Shown piece after piece: positions 41,691 to 51,771 of a stretch of 64,000 nucleotides of DNA; position 1 is the stretch's first letter; each line of letters begins with the position of its first letter. The translations under genes were made by a program, and so were the position numbers. The stretch is taken from the NCBI RefSeq assembly GCF_009754945.1, contig NZ_WPIN01000009.1:327053-391052 (forward strand). The letters are read 5' to 3'. Source of the DNA: Spirosoma arboris. Its GTDB lineage: Bacteria > Bacteroidota > Bacteroidia > Cytophagales > Spirosomataceae. The notes below the pieces were generated by a model that saw nothing but the letters and a program-made list of their open reading frames with translations, was not told the origin of the DNA and made no database searches.

Positions 41691-44171
41691 ATGTACGTTA
41701 TCAAACGCGACGGTCGCCGGGAGTCCGTCAAGTTCGACAAAATCACTGCTCGCATCGAGAAACTGTGCTATGGCCTTGACCCTGCCTATGTTCAGCCTGT
41801 TGAAGTAGCTGTAAAAGTTGTGAGCGGTCTGTACGATGGTGTAAAAACCACCGAACTCGACAATCTGGCCGCCGAAACAGCTGCTTCCATGACGACCAAG
41901 CACCCCGATTACGCCATTCTGGCTGCTCGGATTGCTATCTCGAACCTACATAAGGAGACGAATAAATCGTTCTCCGGAACCATCAAGAAATTATATCAGT
42001 ACGAAGATCCGAAAACCGGCGAAAATGCATCCCTGATCTCACGGGAGGTTTATGAAGTAGTACGCCAGCATGCTGCTTTGCTGGACTCAACGATCATTTA
42101 TGACCGGGATTATGGCTATGATTACTTTGGCTATAAAACCCTTGAAAAATCATATTTGCTGAAACTCGATGGCCGAATTGCCGAACGCCCGCAACACATG
42201 CTGATGCGCGTAGCAGTTGGGATTCATATGGAAGATGTAGACGCGGCTATCGAGACCTATAATCTACTTTCTGAAAAGTGGTTTACCCATGCGACACCGA
42301 CGCTCTTCAACGCCGGAACGCCAAAACCACAAATGTCGAGTTGCTTCCTGCTGACGATGAAGGACGACTCCATCGACGGGATTTACGATACGCTGAAACA
42401 AACCGCCAAGATTTCGCAATCGGCGGGCGGTATTGGCTTAAGCATTCACAATGTTCGCGCAACGGGCACCTATATTAAAGGTACCAACGGAACCAGCAAC
42501 GGGATTGTACCGATGCTGCGCGTATTTAACGATACAGCTCGTTATGTAGATCAGGGTGGTGGTAAGCGTAAAGGTTCGTTTGCGATCTATCTGGAACCCT
42601 GGCATGCCGATGTATTTGACTTCCTGGACCTGAAAAAGAACTCTGGTAAAGAAGAAGGCCGTGCCCGCGATTTGTTCTACGCCCTCTGGACACCTGATCT
42701 GTTCATGAAGCGTGTAGAAGCCGACGACGTTTGGTCGTTGTTCTGCCCGCACGAGTGTCCCGGTCTGGCCGATTGCTATGGTGACGAATTTGAAGCCTTG
42801 TACGAGCGCTACGAACGTGAAGGCCGTGCCCGTAAGACGATAAAAGCGCAGGAATTGTGGTTCAAAATTCTGGAATCTCAAACTGAAACCGGTACGCCTT
42901 ATATGCTGTATAAGGATGCAGCTAATAAGAAATCGAACCAGAAGAATCTGGGCACGATCAAGTCGTCGAACCTTTGCACGGAGATCATTGAGTACACCGC
43001 TCCCGACGAAATAGCAGTTTGTAATCTGGCGTCTCTTGCCCTACCGAAGTTCATTACGCGCGGCAAGGATGGTATCATGCGTTTCGATCACCAGAAGTTG
43101 TACGAAGTGACCAAAACGGCCACCCGCAACCTGAACAAGATCATCGACATCAACTATTACCCAGTTGAAGAAGCCCGTCGGAGTAACATGCGTCACCGGC
43201 CAATTGGCTTAGGTGTGCAGGGGCTGGCCGATGCGTTCATCATGCTGCGAATGCCGTTTGAATCGGAGGAAGCGCGTCGGTTGAACGAAGATATTTTCGA
43301 GACGATTTACTTTGGCGCGATGACTTCCTCGATGGAGCAGGCCAAAGAATACGGCCCATACGAAACCTGGAAAGGCTCGCCGATTTCGGAAGGTAAGTTC
43401 CAGTTCGATATGTGGGGAGTAAAACCAAAATCGGGTCGTTGGGATTGGGAAAGCCTGCGGAAGGAAGTTGTTGAACATGGCGTGCGCAACTCGCTGTTGC
43501 TGGCTCCGATGCCAACTGCATCAACCTCGCAGATTCTGGGCAACAATGAGTGCTTTGAACCGTACACAAGCAACATATACACCCGTCGCGTATTGTCGGG
43601 CGAGTTCGTTGTCGTGAACAAGCACCTGCTGAAAGATCTGGTGAAACTGGGTCTGTGGAATGACGCTATGAAGAACAACCTGATTCTGGCTAACGGCTCA
43701 GTACAGGCGATTCCGAACATTCCGCAAAACATCAAAGACCTCTACAAAACGGTTTGGGAGATTAAGCAGAAGCACATCATCGATATGGCCGCCGACCGGG
43801 GCGCGTACATTTGCCAGTCGCAGTCGCTGAACATCCATATTCAGGACTCAAACTTCGGCAAACTGACTTCCATGCACTTCTATGCGTGGAAAGCGGGCCT
43901 GAAAACAGGCATGTACTACCTCCGTACGAAAGCTGCCGCTGATGCCGTGAAGTTCACTGTTGTTCAGCCACAAGCCGAGCCTCAACTGGAAGCGGTCATG
44001 ACCGAAGCCGTAACCGTCGAGAAACCCCTCGATTACGTACAGTACGCCAAGGAGCATGCCCAAAACACAACGCCACAGCCTGTGCCGATGGTAACGGATC
44101 TTGAACAACAATATGCCGCCATGACCTGCTCACTCGATGATCCAGAAGGTTGCGAGATGTGTGGATCATAG
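41691..44171 (+). CDS. nrdA: Ribonucleoside-diphosphate reductase alpha subunit, class I
   Basis: Reduces ribonucleoside diphosphates to deoxy forms for DNA synthesis. 826 residues: an ATP-cone at the N-terminus (MYVIKRDGRRESVKFDKIT, 1-19 and on to about 90) gives dATP feedback. The active site holds Cys218 and Cys444 as the redox pair and the NLCTEI motif (Asn427, Cys429, Glu431). The C-terminal tail carries the shuttle pair as CEMC. The beta subunit gene nrdB is not adjacent on either side, which is unusual but known. Terminator at 44198. Confidence 0.97.
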   Translation: MYVIKRDGRRESVKFDKITARIEKLCYGLDPAYVQPVEVAVKVVSGLYDGVKTTELDNLAAETAASMTTKHPDYAILAARIAISNLHKETNKSFSGTIKKLYQYEDPKTGENASLISREVYEVVRQHAALLDSTIIYDRDYGYDYFGYKTLEKSYLLKLDGRIAERPQHMLMRVAVGIHMEDVDAAIETYNLLSEKWFTHATPTLFNAGTPKPQMSSCFLLTMKDDSIDGIYDTLKQTAKISQSAGGIGLSIHNVRATGTYIKGTNGTSNGIVPMLRVFNDTARYVDQGGGKRKGSFAIYLEPWHADVFDFLDLKKNSGKEEGRARDLFYALWTPDLFMKRVEADDVWSLFCPHECPGLADCYGDEFEALYERYEREGRARKTIKAQELWFKILESQTETGTPYMLYKDAANKKSNQKNLGTIKSSNLCTEIIEYTAPDEIAVCNLASLALPKFITRGKDGIMRFDHQKLYEVTKTATRNLNKIIDINYYPVEEARRSNMRHRPIGLGVQGLADAFIMLRMPFESEEARRLNEDIFETIYFGAMTSSMEQAKEYGPYETWKGSPISEGKFQFDMWGVKPKSGRWDWESLRKEVVEHGVRNSLLLAPMPTASTSQILGNNECFEPYTSNIYTRRVLSGEFVVVNKHLLKDLVKLGLWNDAMKNNLILANGSVQAIPNIPQNIKDLYKTVWEIKQKHIIDMAADRGAYICQSQSLNIHIQDSNFGKLTSMHFYAWKAGLKTGMYYLRTKAAADAVKFTVVQPQAEPQLEAVMTEAVTVEKPLDYVQYAKEHAQNTTPQPVPMVTDLEQQYAAMTCSLDDPEGCEMCGS

Positions 44172-44197
44172 GCTGGATTGATACTTGAGAATTTATA

Positions 44198-44229
44198 ACT
44201 CCCGGTTGTGCTTGACATGATCGGGAGTT
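44198..44229 (+). terminator. nrdA terminator
   Basis: AACTCCCG and CGGGAGTT form an 8-bp stem 26 bases past the stop; a TGTGTTTT tail follows. Confidence 0.6.
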
Positions 44230-44367
44230 GTGTTTTCTAGTTCGTTGAGTGTAGTTTGAACTATGCCCTGGCGTTATCCGGTCTCTGAGTATGGAAAATT
44301 GACTCTTGTCAACTCATACTTTATTATAGGTGTGTGGAATTGACGATATATACTCTGATTCGCAATC

Positions 44368-44673
44368 ATGAAAAAACTTGTCCAATTACTGGTAATGCCT
44401 TCGCTTGTCTTGAGCTTGTTTGCGTGTGGTCAGCAGCCGCTGGACAAAAAATATACGAGTACAACCATGTGGTACGACATTCGGGTGGGATCAACGCCGA
44501 AAAACGATTCCTTAAACCACGAACTTTGCAGCCAGGCAGTTGCCGAAAATGCAAAGCATGGTATCAAAAATGAAGGTTTTACTTATCAGGAGTTGATTGA
44601 TCAGGGATACGAGTTGCTAGCTAAAGCGCGCTCAAAGGCTTATGCTGATAGTTTGCGGGAAGTCCATAAGTAA
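44368..44673 (+). CDS. Small hypothetical lipoprotein
   Basis: A 101-residue protein with a lipobox (LVLSLFAC, Cys20 or so). The mature part is hydrophilic, with NDSLNHELCSQAVAENAKHG and a helical EELIDQGYELLAKARSKAYA-like end. I recognise no family. It lies alone between nrdA and the convergent amidohydrolase gene. Reading-frame quality and the signal support a real gene. Confidence 0.6.
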   Translation: MKKLVQLLVMPSLVLSLFACGQQPLDKKYTSTTMWYDIRVGSTPKNDSLNHELCSQAVAENAKHGIKNEGFTYQELIDQGYELLAKARSKAYADSLREVHK

Positions 44674-44721
44674 GGGCGAGACTGGATTACATTAGATAAT
44701 AAGACTACAGTGCTAAGTTTT

Positions 44722-46365
44722 TCACTTCAATAACTCCGCCAAATACGTCTTTACCAGATTGATGCGGGTTAAGTAAAGATGATCGTCGGATGAAAGCAGG
44801 CGAGTTCGACGGAGTTGCGGTAGGCGTAATACCTCACTAGCGTAGCGATCCATTAGCGCATCAACTTGAGTCAGGGATTTCTGTAAGTCAAAGTGTAGGG
44901 ATGAATTGATACTCACCACTTTTTTCTCGGAAGCTCTCCCTTCAGAGGGTGGGATACGTTGATAATCGACGGATAAAGTGTTGATAAATAAGTCTTCGTC
45001 ACCGTAGAGCACCCGGCCATTCACAATCGTACAACGTACTGAACTGTCATCTTGCATCTGTAAAGCCGTTAAAGCTGACTGCCGGGACGATTGTTTTCGT
45101 AAAATAAAGAAATCGGCGTTGTAACCCGTTTCGATAGCGCCCGCTTTTACATTTCCTAATGCAGTTGCCGGATTTTGGGTAACCATCGCCAGAAGTTGGG
45201 CATTACTGATGTTGAGAGATACGGCATCGCAGAAATGCCGGGCAAACTTCAGTTCATCCCAAACATGTTTACTACCGCTAGGTGCCCAGTCGGAACCCAG
45301 GCAAACATTGATGCCGTGATCCAGCAGCGTTTTTACGGGGATCGTGTCGCGGTACAGGATTAGGTTAGATACCGGCGACCAGACAATGCTGATATGATTG
45401 TCGCGCAGGAAGTCGAGTGTGGCCGGATCGGAATAATCTAGTCCACAGGCATGCGTAAGTGTTAAGTTCGCCGTTTTCAGAAATTCAGGATTGGGGAGTT
45501 GAGCAAGCGCCTTCCGAAACTCCGTAAACTCCCGACGACTGAATCCGTCGGGTTTGCCACGTTGTAGATAACCCGCTCGCCCTTCGGCGATGTGTGCAAT
45601 AGAGGCATAATACCGATTGTTGCCGTTCTGGACAGACGCAAGAAAATCGTCGAAGCTGGGATGACGCATCATGGGCCAGGCTGAGGTGTCATCATTGGCA
45701 TGCAGAGGGCTGCTGGGTGGATCGAAATTTGGCCCTGGTCTGACAAAATCGACGACTGAAAACACTTTTTTAGTGTCCGGAAGTCCAAGTTCATCGGGGT
45801 CGCCAGTATTTCGGACAATGAAGCTGGGCAGGCTTCCATTATTCTCTAATTTGATCGTCTGCTGAATGAGCGTAGTACCCCCTGCAACGGCTTGTAATTC
45901 AGTGATGACGCCGTGCATTTTCTGCACTTCGCTAATGGCCGATGCCATCGAAATAGCCGTAAGCGCTTCTTCTTTTTTCGTTGTAAGTGATTGAATAATA
46001 GGCTTTACGAACCCCATATAGTCGCTTACCCAGCGAGCTTCAATGTATTCTTTAAAGTTTTTGATCTCCTGAATGTATTGGTCATTAATGCGCCACTGGT
46101 ACCGGTTGCTCCACACGGCCGGACTCTGCCAGAGCGGGAAAATATTGTATTCCGAATGGACGTGCAGGTTGATCAGACCCGGAAAAACGACCTCATCGTC
46201 AGCCAATTCCAACAGAATCAGATCGGGCAGTGAAAAGGGCACTTTGCCATCCTGAATGGCTCTGATTTTGCCATTCTGAACAAGGATAGTTTTGACAGAC
46301 TCGCGGCCAGTTGAATCAACCACATTCCCCATGATGCATAACGGGTGGCCAGACGATGAGAACAT
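44722..46365 (-). CDS. Amidohydrolase-superfamily hydrolase
   Basis: A cytoplasmic metal-dependent hydrolase of 547 residues. The HxH motif is in LINLHVHSEYN near residue 66, a later His in LTHACGLDYSD, and the catalytic Asp in CLGSDWAPSG. The end of the barrel and the small beta-domain are typical of the imidazolonepropionase/cytosine deaminase-like group. No lysine carboxylate site is evident, so a mononuclear type is probable. A C-terminal helical extension of about 60 residues is present. The substrate is unknown. Confidence 0.85.
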   Translation of the reverse strand: MFSSSGHPLCIMGNVVDSTGRESVKTILVQNGKIRAIQDGKVPFSLPDLILLELADDEVVFPGLINLHVHSEYNIFPLWQSPAVWSNRYQWRINDQYIQEIKNFKEYIEARWVSDYMGFVKPIIQSLTTKKEEALTAISMASAISEVQKMHGVITELQAVAGGTTLIQQTIKLENNGSLPSFIVRNTGDPDELGLPDTKKVFSVVDFVRPGPNFDPPSSPLHANDDTSAWPMMRHPSFDDFLASVQNGNNRYYASIAHIAEGRAGYLQRGKPDGFSRREFTEFRKALAQLPNPEFLKTANLTLTHACGLDYSDPATLDFLRDNHISIVWSPVSNLILYRDTIPVKTLLDHGINVCLGSDWAPSGSKHVWDELKFARHFCDAVSLNISNAQLLAMVTQNPATALGNVKAGAIETGYNADFFILRKQSSRQSALTALQMQDDSSVRCTIVNGRVLYGDEDLFINTLSVDYQRIPPSEGRASEKKVVSINSSLHFDLQKSLTQVDALMDRYASEVLRLPQLRRTRLLSSDDHLYLTRINLVKTYLAELLK

Positions 46366-46503
46366 AGTAATTCGTTGTCGTTTGTGTTTTTGTGGATAAT
46401 CTACTATTTTATATTGTGTAAATAGGTATTCGAAGTAGATTAGTTGGTATTGTCGATTGGGTTTCCTTATTTAGGCGTGACGAGTATTGACCCACTTTCG
46501 ACC

Positions 46504-48090
46504 ATGACTGCCAGACAAATAGACACTTCAGGAAAAGACCGACAACGAACAAAGGCAGGTTTTGTACAACTAATTCGGGTGATTTGCTGGCTTAGTATGC
46601 TATATATGGCGCACCACGTTTCGGCTCAAAAACTGAGTGTTACCCAGATGGATGCATTGGTCGAAAAGCAGTTATGGCCCGCCATTGACGAACTCAGCGA
46701 TTATGTATCGCTCCCGAATGACGCCGTCAATGCCGACGATATTCTCAAAAACATTTCCTGGACCGAAAAAGCATTTTCTAAACGAGGTTTTCAAACGACT
46801 GTTCTTAAAACCACCCATTTGCCGCTGGTTTTAGCTGAAAAAACCATTCCGAAGGCAACGCAGACCGTTTTGTTCTATTTTCATCTGGATGGCCAACCCG
46901 TTCGGCCCAGCGAGTGGAGCCAAAAAGACCCTTGGATAACTGTACTCAAAGAAAAAACAAGCGCTGGGGAGTATAAAGAATTAGGTGGCGATATACCAAA
47001 AACAGCTGTCAACAACGAGTGGCGTTTATTTGGTCGATCAACGTCCGATGACAAAGGGCCAATTATTATGATGCTGAAGGCGCTTGATATTGCGCAGACC
47101 GAGAAACAAACTCCGCCCTTTAACATCAAGATTATCATTGATACGGAGGAAGAGAAAGGCTCAGCAGGGTTAAAAAGCGCGCTGGACTCCTACAAAGACA
47201 AGTTGAAGGCCGATTACATGATTGTGATGGATGGCCCTATACACTCGTCCAATATTCCCACGTTGACCTTTGGTTGTCGGGGTAATGCCGGTTTCACCAT
47301 GACAACCTATGGAGCCATTACGCAGCAGCATAGCGGTCATTTTGGCAACTACTCACCGAACCCGGCATTTCGGCTGGCCCGACTGATTACTTCTATGAAA
47401 GATGAGCAGGGGAGGGTACTGATTCCGGGTTTCTACGATGGGATAACGTTTGACGAAGCCACTAAGAAAATTATGGCAGCTGTACCCGATAACAAACAAG
47501 CCATCAACAAAACCTTGCAGATTGCCGACGAAGAAAAAGTAGGAGCCAATTATCAGGAGTCGCTTCAATATCCGTCGCTCAACATTCGGGGTATGAAGGC
47601 CGCTGTGGTTGGAAAAGGGTCAGGAACCATTATTCCCGAAGAAGCCGTGGCAAGTTTCGATATTCGGTTGGTGCCAGAAACGGATGGTAAACGGATGGTT
47701 GAGTTGGTTCGTAAACACATTGAAAAGCAGGGATTCAACGTGTTGGATCATGTCCCTACAGCAGAGGAGCGTCTGAAGTATTCCCAAATCGTTTTTTTTG
47801 AAGGAAACGCCGGGACGCCTGCCTTCCGAACCAACATCAACGAGCCCATGGGAAGCTGGCTTCGTAAAGCGGTTATGAGTGGGTTCGGGAAAGATCCGGT
47901 TATCATCCGGATTATGGGAGGAACTGTGCCAGTTGTTCCGTTTATTCAGGCGCTGAAAGTTCCGGCAGTAATTGTTCCATTAGTCAATATGGATAACAAT
48001 CAGCATAGCCCAAACGAAAATCTACGGCTGGGAAATCTGCGTACGGGCATAAAAACCTGCCTGGCTATTCTGACTACGCCATTGCCATGA
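46504..48090 (+). CDS. Exported M20-family metallopeptidase
   Basis: Zinc-dependent peptidase of the M20/M25/M40 group, 528 residues from ATG 46504. A positively charged N-terminus is followed by a hydrophobic segment (about 25-40, VICWLSMLYMAHHVSAQ), so exported. Metal and catalytic motifs: FYFHLDGQP, GRSTSDDKGP, and the glutamate pair IIDTEEEKGS. A dimerisation domain follows (about 270-400). The TTG at 46444 is an unlikely start. The DUF1684 gene begins 71 bases after the stop and is probably co-transcribed. Confidence 0.9.
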   Translation: MTARQIDTSGKDRQRTKAGFVQLIRVICWLSMLYMAHHVSAQKLSVTQMDALVEKQLWPAIDELSDYVSLPNDAVNADDILKNISWTEKAFSKRGFQTTVLKTTHLPLVLAEKTIPKATQTVLFYFHLDGQPVRPSEWSQKDPWITVLKEKTSAGEYKELGGDIPKTAVNNEWRLFGRSTSDDKGPIIMMLKALDIAQTEKQTPPFNIKIIIDTEEEKGSAGLKSALDSYKDKLKADYMIVMDGPIHSSNIPTLTFGCRGNAGFTMTTYGAITQQHSGHFGNYSPNPAFRLARLITSMKDEQGRVLIPGFYDGITFDEATKKIMAAVPDNKQAINKTLQIADEEKVGANYQESLQYPSLNIRGMKAAVVGKGSGTIIPEEAVASFDIRLVPETDGKRMVELVRKHIEKQGFNVLDHVPTAEERLKYSQIVFFEGNAGTPAFRTNINEPMGSWLRKAVMSGFGKDPVIIRIMGGTVPVVPFIQALKVPAVIVPLVNMDNNQHSPNENLRLGNLRTGIKTCLAILTTPLP

Positions 48091-48161
48091 CTCATTTTTG
48101 CCATTCTATGTTTGTCATTCCGACGCAGGAGGAATCTCAAAAATGCATATATTTATATAAC

Positions 48162-48767
48162 ATGAAAATCCTGCCACTTCTGTTTACGGTTCTATTCACT
48201 ACGGCTACAGTCGCTCAAACACCCTTTGCGGAGCAGCTTGCCAAACACCGCGAGACCTACAAAAAGGATTTGCTGAAGTCGGCTGGTGGTCCGTTGAAAT
48301 CGGAGGAGGATTTGTCGTTTGTACAGTTTTATGCGCCCGATTCGACGTACCGTGTAACAGCTACGGTACAATTGACACCCAAGGCAGAGCCGTTTGAGAT
48401 GCCTACTTATAATGGAATGACAAGACCGCATGTGTCTTATGCAATCCTGTCGTTTGTGCTCGATGGCAAACCTCAGCAGTTGACCTTGTATCGAAATTTG
48501 AATGTTATTCGAATACCTGAGTATCGTGATTATTTATTTCTGCCATTCAAAGATGCGACGTCGGGAAAGGAAACCTATGGAGGTGGACGTTACATCGACT
48601 TTCGGACGGGCGACGTTCAAAATGGTCAGTTAACAATCGATTTCAATAAAGCCTACAATCCTTACTGCGCCTATTACGAGGGTTATCCTTGCCCGATTCC
48701 ACCTAAACAGAATGAGTTATCGGTCTCCGTTGCTGCAGGAGAGAAAGTCTATGGTAAATCCCATTGA
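48162..48767 (+). CDS. DUF1684 exported protein
   Basis: 201 residues from ATG 48162, with a signal peptide (MKILPLLFTVLFTTATVAQ). The body matches DUF1684: FAEQLAKHRETYKKDLL, the YRDYLFLPFKDATSGKETYGGGRYID region and the conserved NPYCAYYEGYPCPIPP with two cysteines. No biochemical function is known. The upstream part of the longer frame (from 48087) overlaps the M20 stop and is not counted. Confidence 0.85.
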   Translation: MKILPLLFTVLFTTATVAQTPFAEQLAKHRETYKKDLLKSAGGPLKSEEDLSFVQFYAPDSTYRVTATVQLTPKAEPFEMPTYNGMTRPHVSYAILSFVLDGKPQQLTLYRNLNVIRIPEYRDYLFLPFKDATSGKETYGGGRYIDFRTGDVQNGQLTIDFNKAYNPYCAYYEGYPCPIPPKQNELSVSVAAGEKVYGKSH

Positions 48768-48939
48768 TAGCCGGATGTGAATATTATTTCAAAGAAACAA
48801 CTTATTCGGTTGATATAGGGTTGATTAAGTAGTGGGGTAATAACCCGCACGGATTGGCGGTGTGTCGTCGTAGCCCACCTCTCTGGAAATACATCCTGAC
48901 GAACGCACGCAGGCTGATCTCACTTAATACCAATAAAGA

Positions 48940-49383
48940 ATGGAGACATTTAGTAAAAAAGAAAAAGAAAAAGCAAGACAAAAAAAGAGAAAAGACAAAG
49001 AAGAAAAGCGCGGAGAACGGAAAGCAAATGCTCAAAAAGGGCAGGGGCTGGATGAAATGATGGCCTACGTGGATGAAAACGGGAATATAACCTCGACACC
49101 ACCAGACCCAAGAAAGAAAAGAACGATCGATCAGGAGGATGTTCAGATCGGTGTATCTAAACAGGAAGCTGGCTCACCACAGGACACGGTGAGACAAGGT
49201 ATTGTAAGTTTCTTCAATACATCAAAAGGGTACGGATTTATCCGGGACTTAAAGACCCAGGAAAGTATTTTCGTGCACATGAACGGTTTGATAGATCCCG
49301 TCAGCGAAAACGATAAGGTAACCTTCGACGTGACGAGGACTCCCAAAGGACTCAATGCAGTTGAGGTAAAAAAAGCTGTATAG
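48940..49383 (+). CDS. Cold-shock-domain protein with basic N-terminal arm
   Basis: 147 residues in two parts. Residues 1-35 are an almost pure Lys/Glu/Arg helix (METFSKKEKEKARQKKRKD). Residues about 85-147 are a cold-shock domain: GIVSFFNTSKGYGFIRD contains RNP1 (KGYGFI) and SIFVHMNG is RNP2. Binds single-stranded RNA or DNA in the cytoplasm. This fusion, seen in other Bacteroidota, lets the basic arm add nucleic-acid affinity. The linker is Pro/Asp-rich. The first ATG fits. Confidence 0.88.
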   Translation: METFSKKEKEKARQKKRKDKEEKRGERKANAQKGQGLDEMMAYVDENGNITSTPPDPRKKRTIDQEDVQIGVSKQEAGSPQDTVRQGIVSFFNTSKGYGFIRDLKTQESIFVHMNGLIDPVSENDKVTFDVTRTPKGLNAVEVKKAV

Positions 49384-49507
49384 ACGAGCTTTGGCTGCTT
49401 GCTTGATAGACCATATTTGGTCAAATGACACTATTCGTTACTAAAAGGAGTTGTCTATGTAGACCAGGTGTTGTACGAACGCCAGGCTCATCCTTATCTC
49501 CTATATT

Positions 49508-49696
49508 ATGAGTAAGCCGACATACACCTCCATTCCCCCTACTACCGATACTGTTTACTGGATGCTGAAATCCTCAGATGGTAAAACTAGTATTTATGTA
49601 CCGCGGGATAGAGATCTTGACCGACAGCTAAAGATTAAGTTTCAGGCTGAAGTAGCTGCCCGAACATCGATCAAGCGGAAAAAAGAACATCGGTAA
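49508..49696 (+). CDS. Small hypothetical protein
   Basis: A 62-residue, basic C-terminal protein (ARTSIKRKKEHR at the end), without a signal or membrane segment. No recognised family. A clear terminator 27 bases downstream and plausible codon use support a real gene, though a small protein could be chance. Confidence 0.45.
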   Translation: MSKPTYTSIPPTTDTVYWMLKSSDGKTSIYVPRDRDLDRQLKIKFQAEVAARTSIKRKKEHR

Positions 49697-49723
49697 TCGT
49701 TAAGGAGTAAGTATACTATTACA

Positions 49724-49750
49724 GCCTGGCTTCATTAGCCAGGCTTTTTT
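49724..49750 (+). terminator. Terminator
   Basis: GCCTGGC and GCCAGGC form a 7-bp stem around TTCATTA, followed by six T. Confidence 0.7.
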
Positions 49751-49863
49751 GTTGCCCTATCATTAAGATTCTTTAATCTTCCAGGCGGCTTCCAAACACG
49801 AATGTCAGATCGGTAGTTAAACGCACACTGGTTCTGTTCGTTTTCTTTTTTTTAGTAAGTAGT

Positions 49864-51663
49864 ATGGCAAAGACAGGAGCCGACCTATTGGTCGAACGGT
49901 TGTTGGAATGGGGTGTCGATACAGTATTTAGTCTGCCTGGCGACGGTATCAATGGTATTTATGAATCGCTGCGTAAACGACAGGACAAGATTAAACTCAT
50001 TCAGGTGCGGCACGAGGAAGCGGCTGCCTTTATGGCTTGCGGTTATGCTAAATTCACGGGAAAGCTTGGTGTTTGTATTGCCACGTCGGGTTGTGGAGGC
50101 ATTCATCTGCTCAATGGTCTGTATGATGCCAAATATGATTCACAACCTGTACTAGCTATTACGGGACATACCGCTCATGATATCAGTGGTACGTTCTTTC
50201 AGCAGGATGTCGATCTGGTTAAAGTATTTACCGATGTAGCTGTCTACAATGAGCGGGTAATGGGACCAGATCATGTGATTAATGTGTTGGATCAGGCTAT
50301 TCGTACCTCATTAGGGCAGCGTACTGTAACGCACATCTCGTTTCCTAAAGATTACCAGGATTGGACAATGAGCGATGATACCCGTTCGTCAACCAACGTC
50401 CCCGACCATAGTAGCGCGACGCAGGTTAGCCAGACAGTAGTGCCCGATGTCCGGCAATTACAGCGGGCTGCCGATCTGATTAATGCCGGAGAGAAAGTGG
50501 CGATTTTTGCCGGACGAGGTTGCCTGAATGCCCGAGAAGAAGTGCTTGCTCTGGCTGATGCAGTAGGTGGGCCAGTTATTAAAGCCTTGTTAGGAAAAGG
50601 AGTGGTTCCCGATGATGATCCTTACACCACAGGTGGCTTGGGTTTGTTGGGAACGGCCCCTTCGCAAGATGCCATGCAGGAGTGCGATACGTTGATTATG
50701 ATTGGTACTCGGTTTCCTTATCTCGAATTTTACCCTAAAGCGGGTCAGGCCCGTACCGTTCAGATTGATCTCGATCCATCGCATATTGGCCTTCGAACGC
50801 CTGTTGAGGTTGGTTTGATGGGTGATAGCAAAGCTGTTTTGCAGGCATTACTTCCACTAATTCATCGCAAAAAAGATCGTAGTTTCCTGGAGAAAGCGCA
50901 GGAACGCATGGCCTACTGGAACGAATTGCTGACCGAACGAGGGACGCAGGAATCTATACCAATGAAGCCGCAGGTTATTCCCCATACGCTCAGCCCACTC
51001 CTGAACGATGATGCTATTGTTACCTGCGACTGTGGCAACAACACGACCTGGGCCGCTCGCCATATTCAGGTGCGGGGCAGTATGAAATTCTCTACCTCCG
51101 GACTCTTGGCTACGATGGCATCGGGATTACCCTACGCAATTGCTGCGTCGGTTTCGCATCCGGGTCGTCAAGTTGTGGCGTTAGTAGGCGATGGCGGTTT
51201 TACCATGTTGATGGGCGAACTGGCCACGGCCGTGAAATACAAACTGCCCATTAAAGTGTTCATTTTTCACAACAATTCATTTGGACAGATCAAATGGGAG
51301 CAGATCGTGATGGAAGGTAATCCCGAATTCGCGGTCGATTTACAGCCGATTGATTTCGCAGCCTATGCCAATGCCTGTGGAGCAAAGGGCTTTACGATCG
51401 ACGATCCAAAACTAGCCGAATCGATCATTCGGGAAGCGTTGGCTTATGACGGCCCGGTTGTCGTTGATGCTATTGTTGATCAGAACGAGCCACCCATGCC
51501 GGGCAAAATAACCACCGATCAGGCCATCGAATTTGCCAAAGCCCTCGTGCGTGGGGAACGTGACCGGAGCGAAATTATCAAAAATGTGATCAGCAATCAA
51601 TTTCACGAAGCCATTGCGACCAAGGGCCGCAGCCTGCTGGACATTCTTCCGGGAAGAAGGTAA
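49864..51663 (+). CDS. Thiamine-diphosphate enzyme, pyruvate oxidase/PoxB-like
   Basis: 599-residue ThDP enzyme of the PoxB/acetolactate synthase family. The catalytic glutamate is Glu51 in VRHEEAAAF. The central domain has NAGEKVAIFAGRGC, the FAD/nucleotide-like fold. The ThDP motif starts GDGGFTMLMGE (442 onward) and ends with NNSFGQIKW. These and the length fit ubiquinone- or oxygen-linked pyruvate oxidase, which makes acetate from pyruvate; an acetolactate synthase or sulfoacetaldehyde acetyltransferase role is not excluded. C-terminal 25 residues lack a clear PoxB membrane helix. Transcribed alone. Confidence 0.85.
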   Translation: MAKTGADLLVERLLEWGVDTVFSLPGDGINGIYESLRKRQDKIKLIQVRHEEAAAFMACGYAKFTGKLGVCIATSGCGGIHLLNGLYDAKYDSQPVLAITGHTAHDISGTFFQQDVDLVKVFTDVAVYNERVMGPDHVINVLDQAIRTSLGQRTVTHISFPKDYQDWTMSDDTRSSTNVPDHSSATQVSQTVVPDVRQLQRAADLINAGEKVAIFAGRGCLNAREEVLALADAVGGPVIKALLGKGVVPDDDPYTTGGLGLLGTAPSQDAMQECDTLIMIGTRFPYLEFYPKAGQARTVQIDLDPSHIGLRTPVEVGLMGDSKAVLQALLPLIHRKKDRSFLEKAQERMAYWNELLTERGTQESIPMKPQVIPHTLSPLLNDDAIVTCDCGNNTTWAARHIQVRGSMKFSTSGLLATMASGLPYAIAASVSHPGRQVVALVGDGGFTMLMGELATAVKYKLPIKVFIFHNNSFGQIKWEQIVMEGNPEFAVDLQPIDFAAYANACGAKGFTIDDPKLAESIIREALAYDGPVVVDAIVDQNEPPMPGKITTDQAIEFAKALVRGERDRSEIIKNVISNQFHEAIATKGRSLLDILPGRR

Positions 51664-51704
51664 GTGGCCGTATCGTCCATATGAGCTTACTAAGTCAAAA
51701 TAAA

Positions 51705-51758
51705 GCGTATCTAGCAAAGCAGAGACTATAACTATAGCCTCTGTTTTGCTAGATACGC
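51705..51758. terminator. Bidirectional terminator, ThDP enzyme / giant protein
   Basis: Arms of 26 bases (51705-51730, 51733-51758) pair with two mismatches and a 2-base loop, between convergent genes. Confidence 0.75.
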
Positions 51759-51771
51759 CAGGTACCGTCTA

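Noticed and set aside
48802..49035. Hydrophobic, phenylalanine-rich frame opposite the cold-shock gene
   Set aside because: It is the complement of the Lys/Glu-rich codons (AAA/GAA) and not a membrane protein gene.
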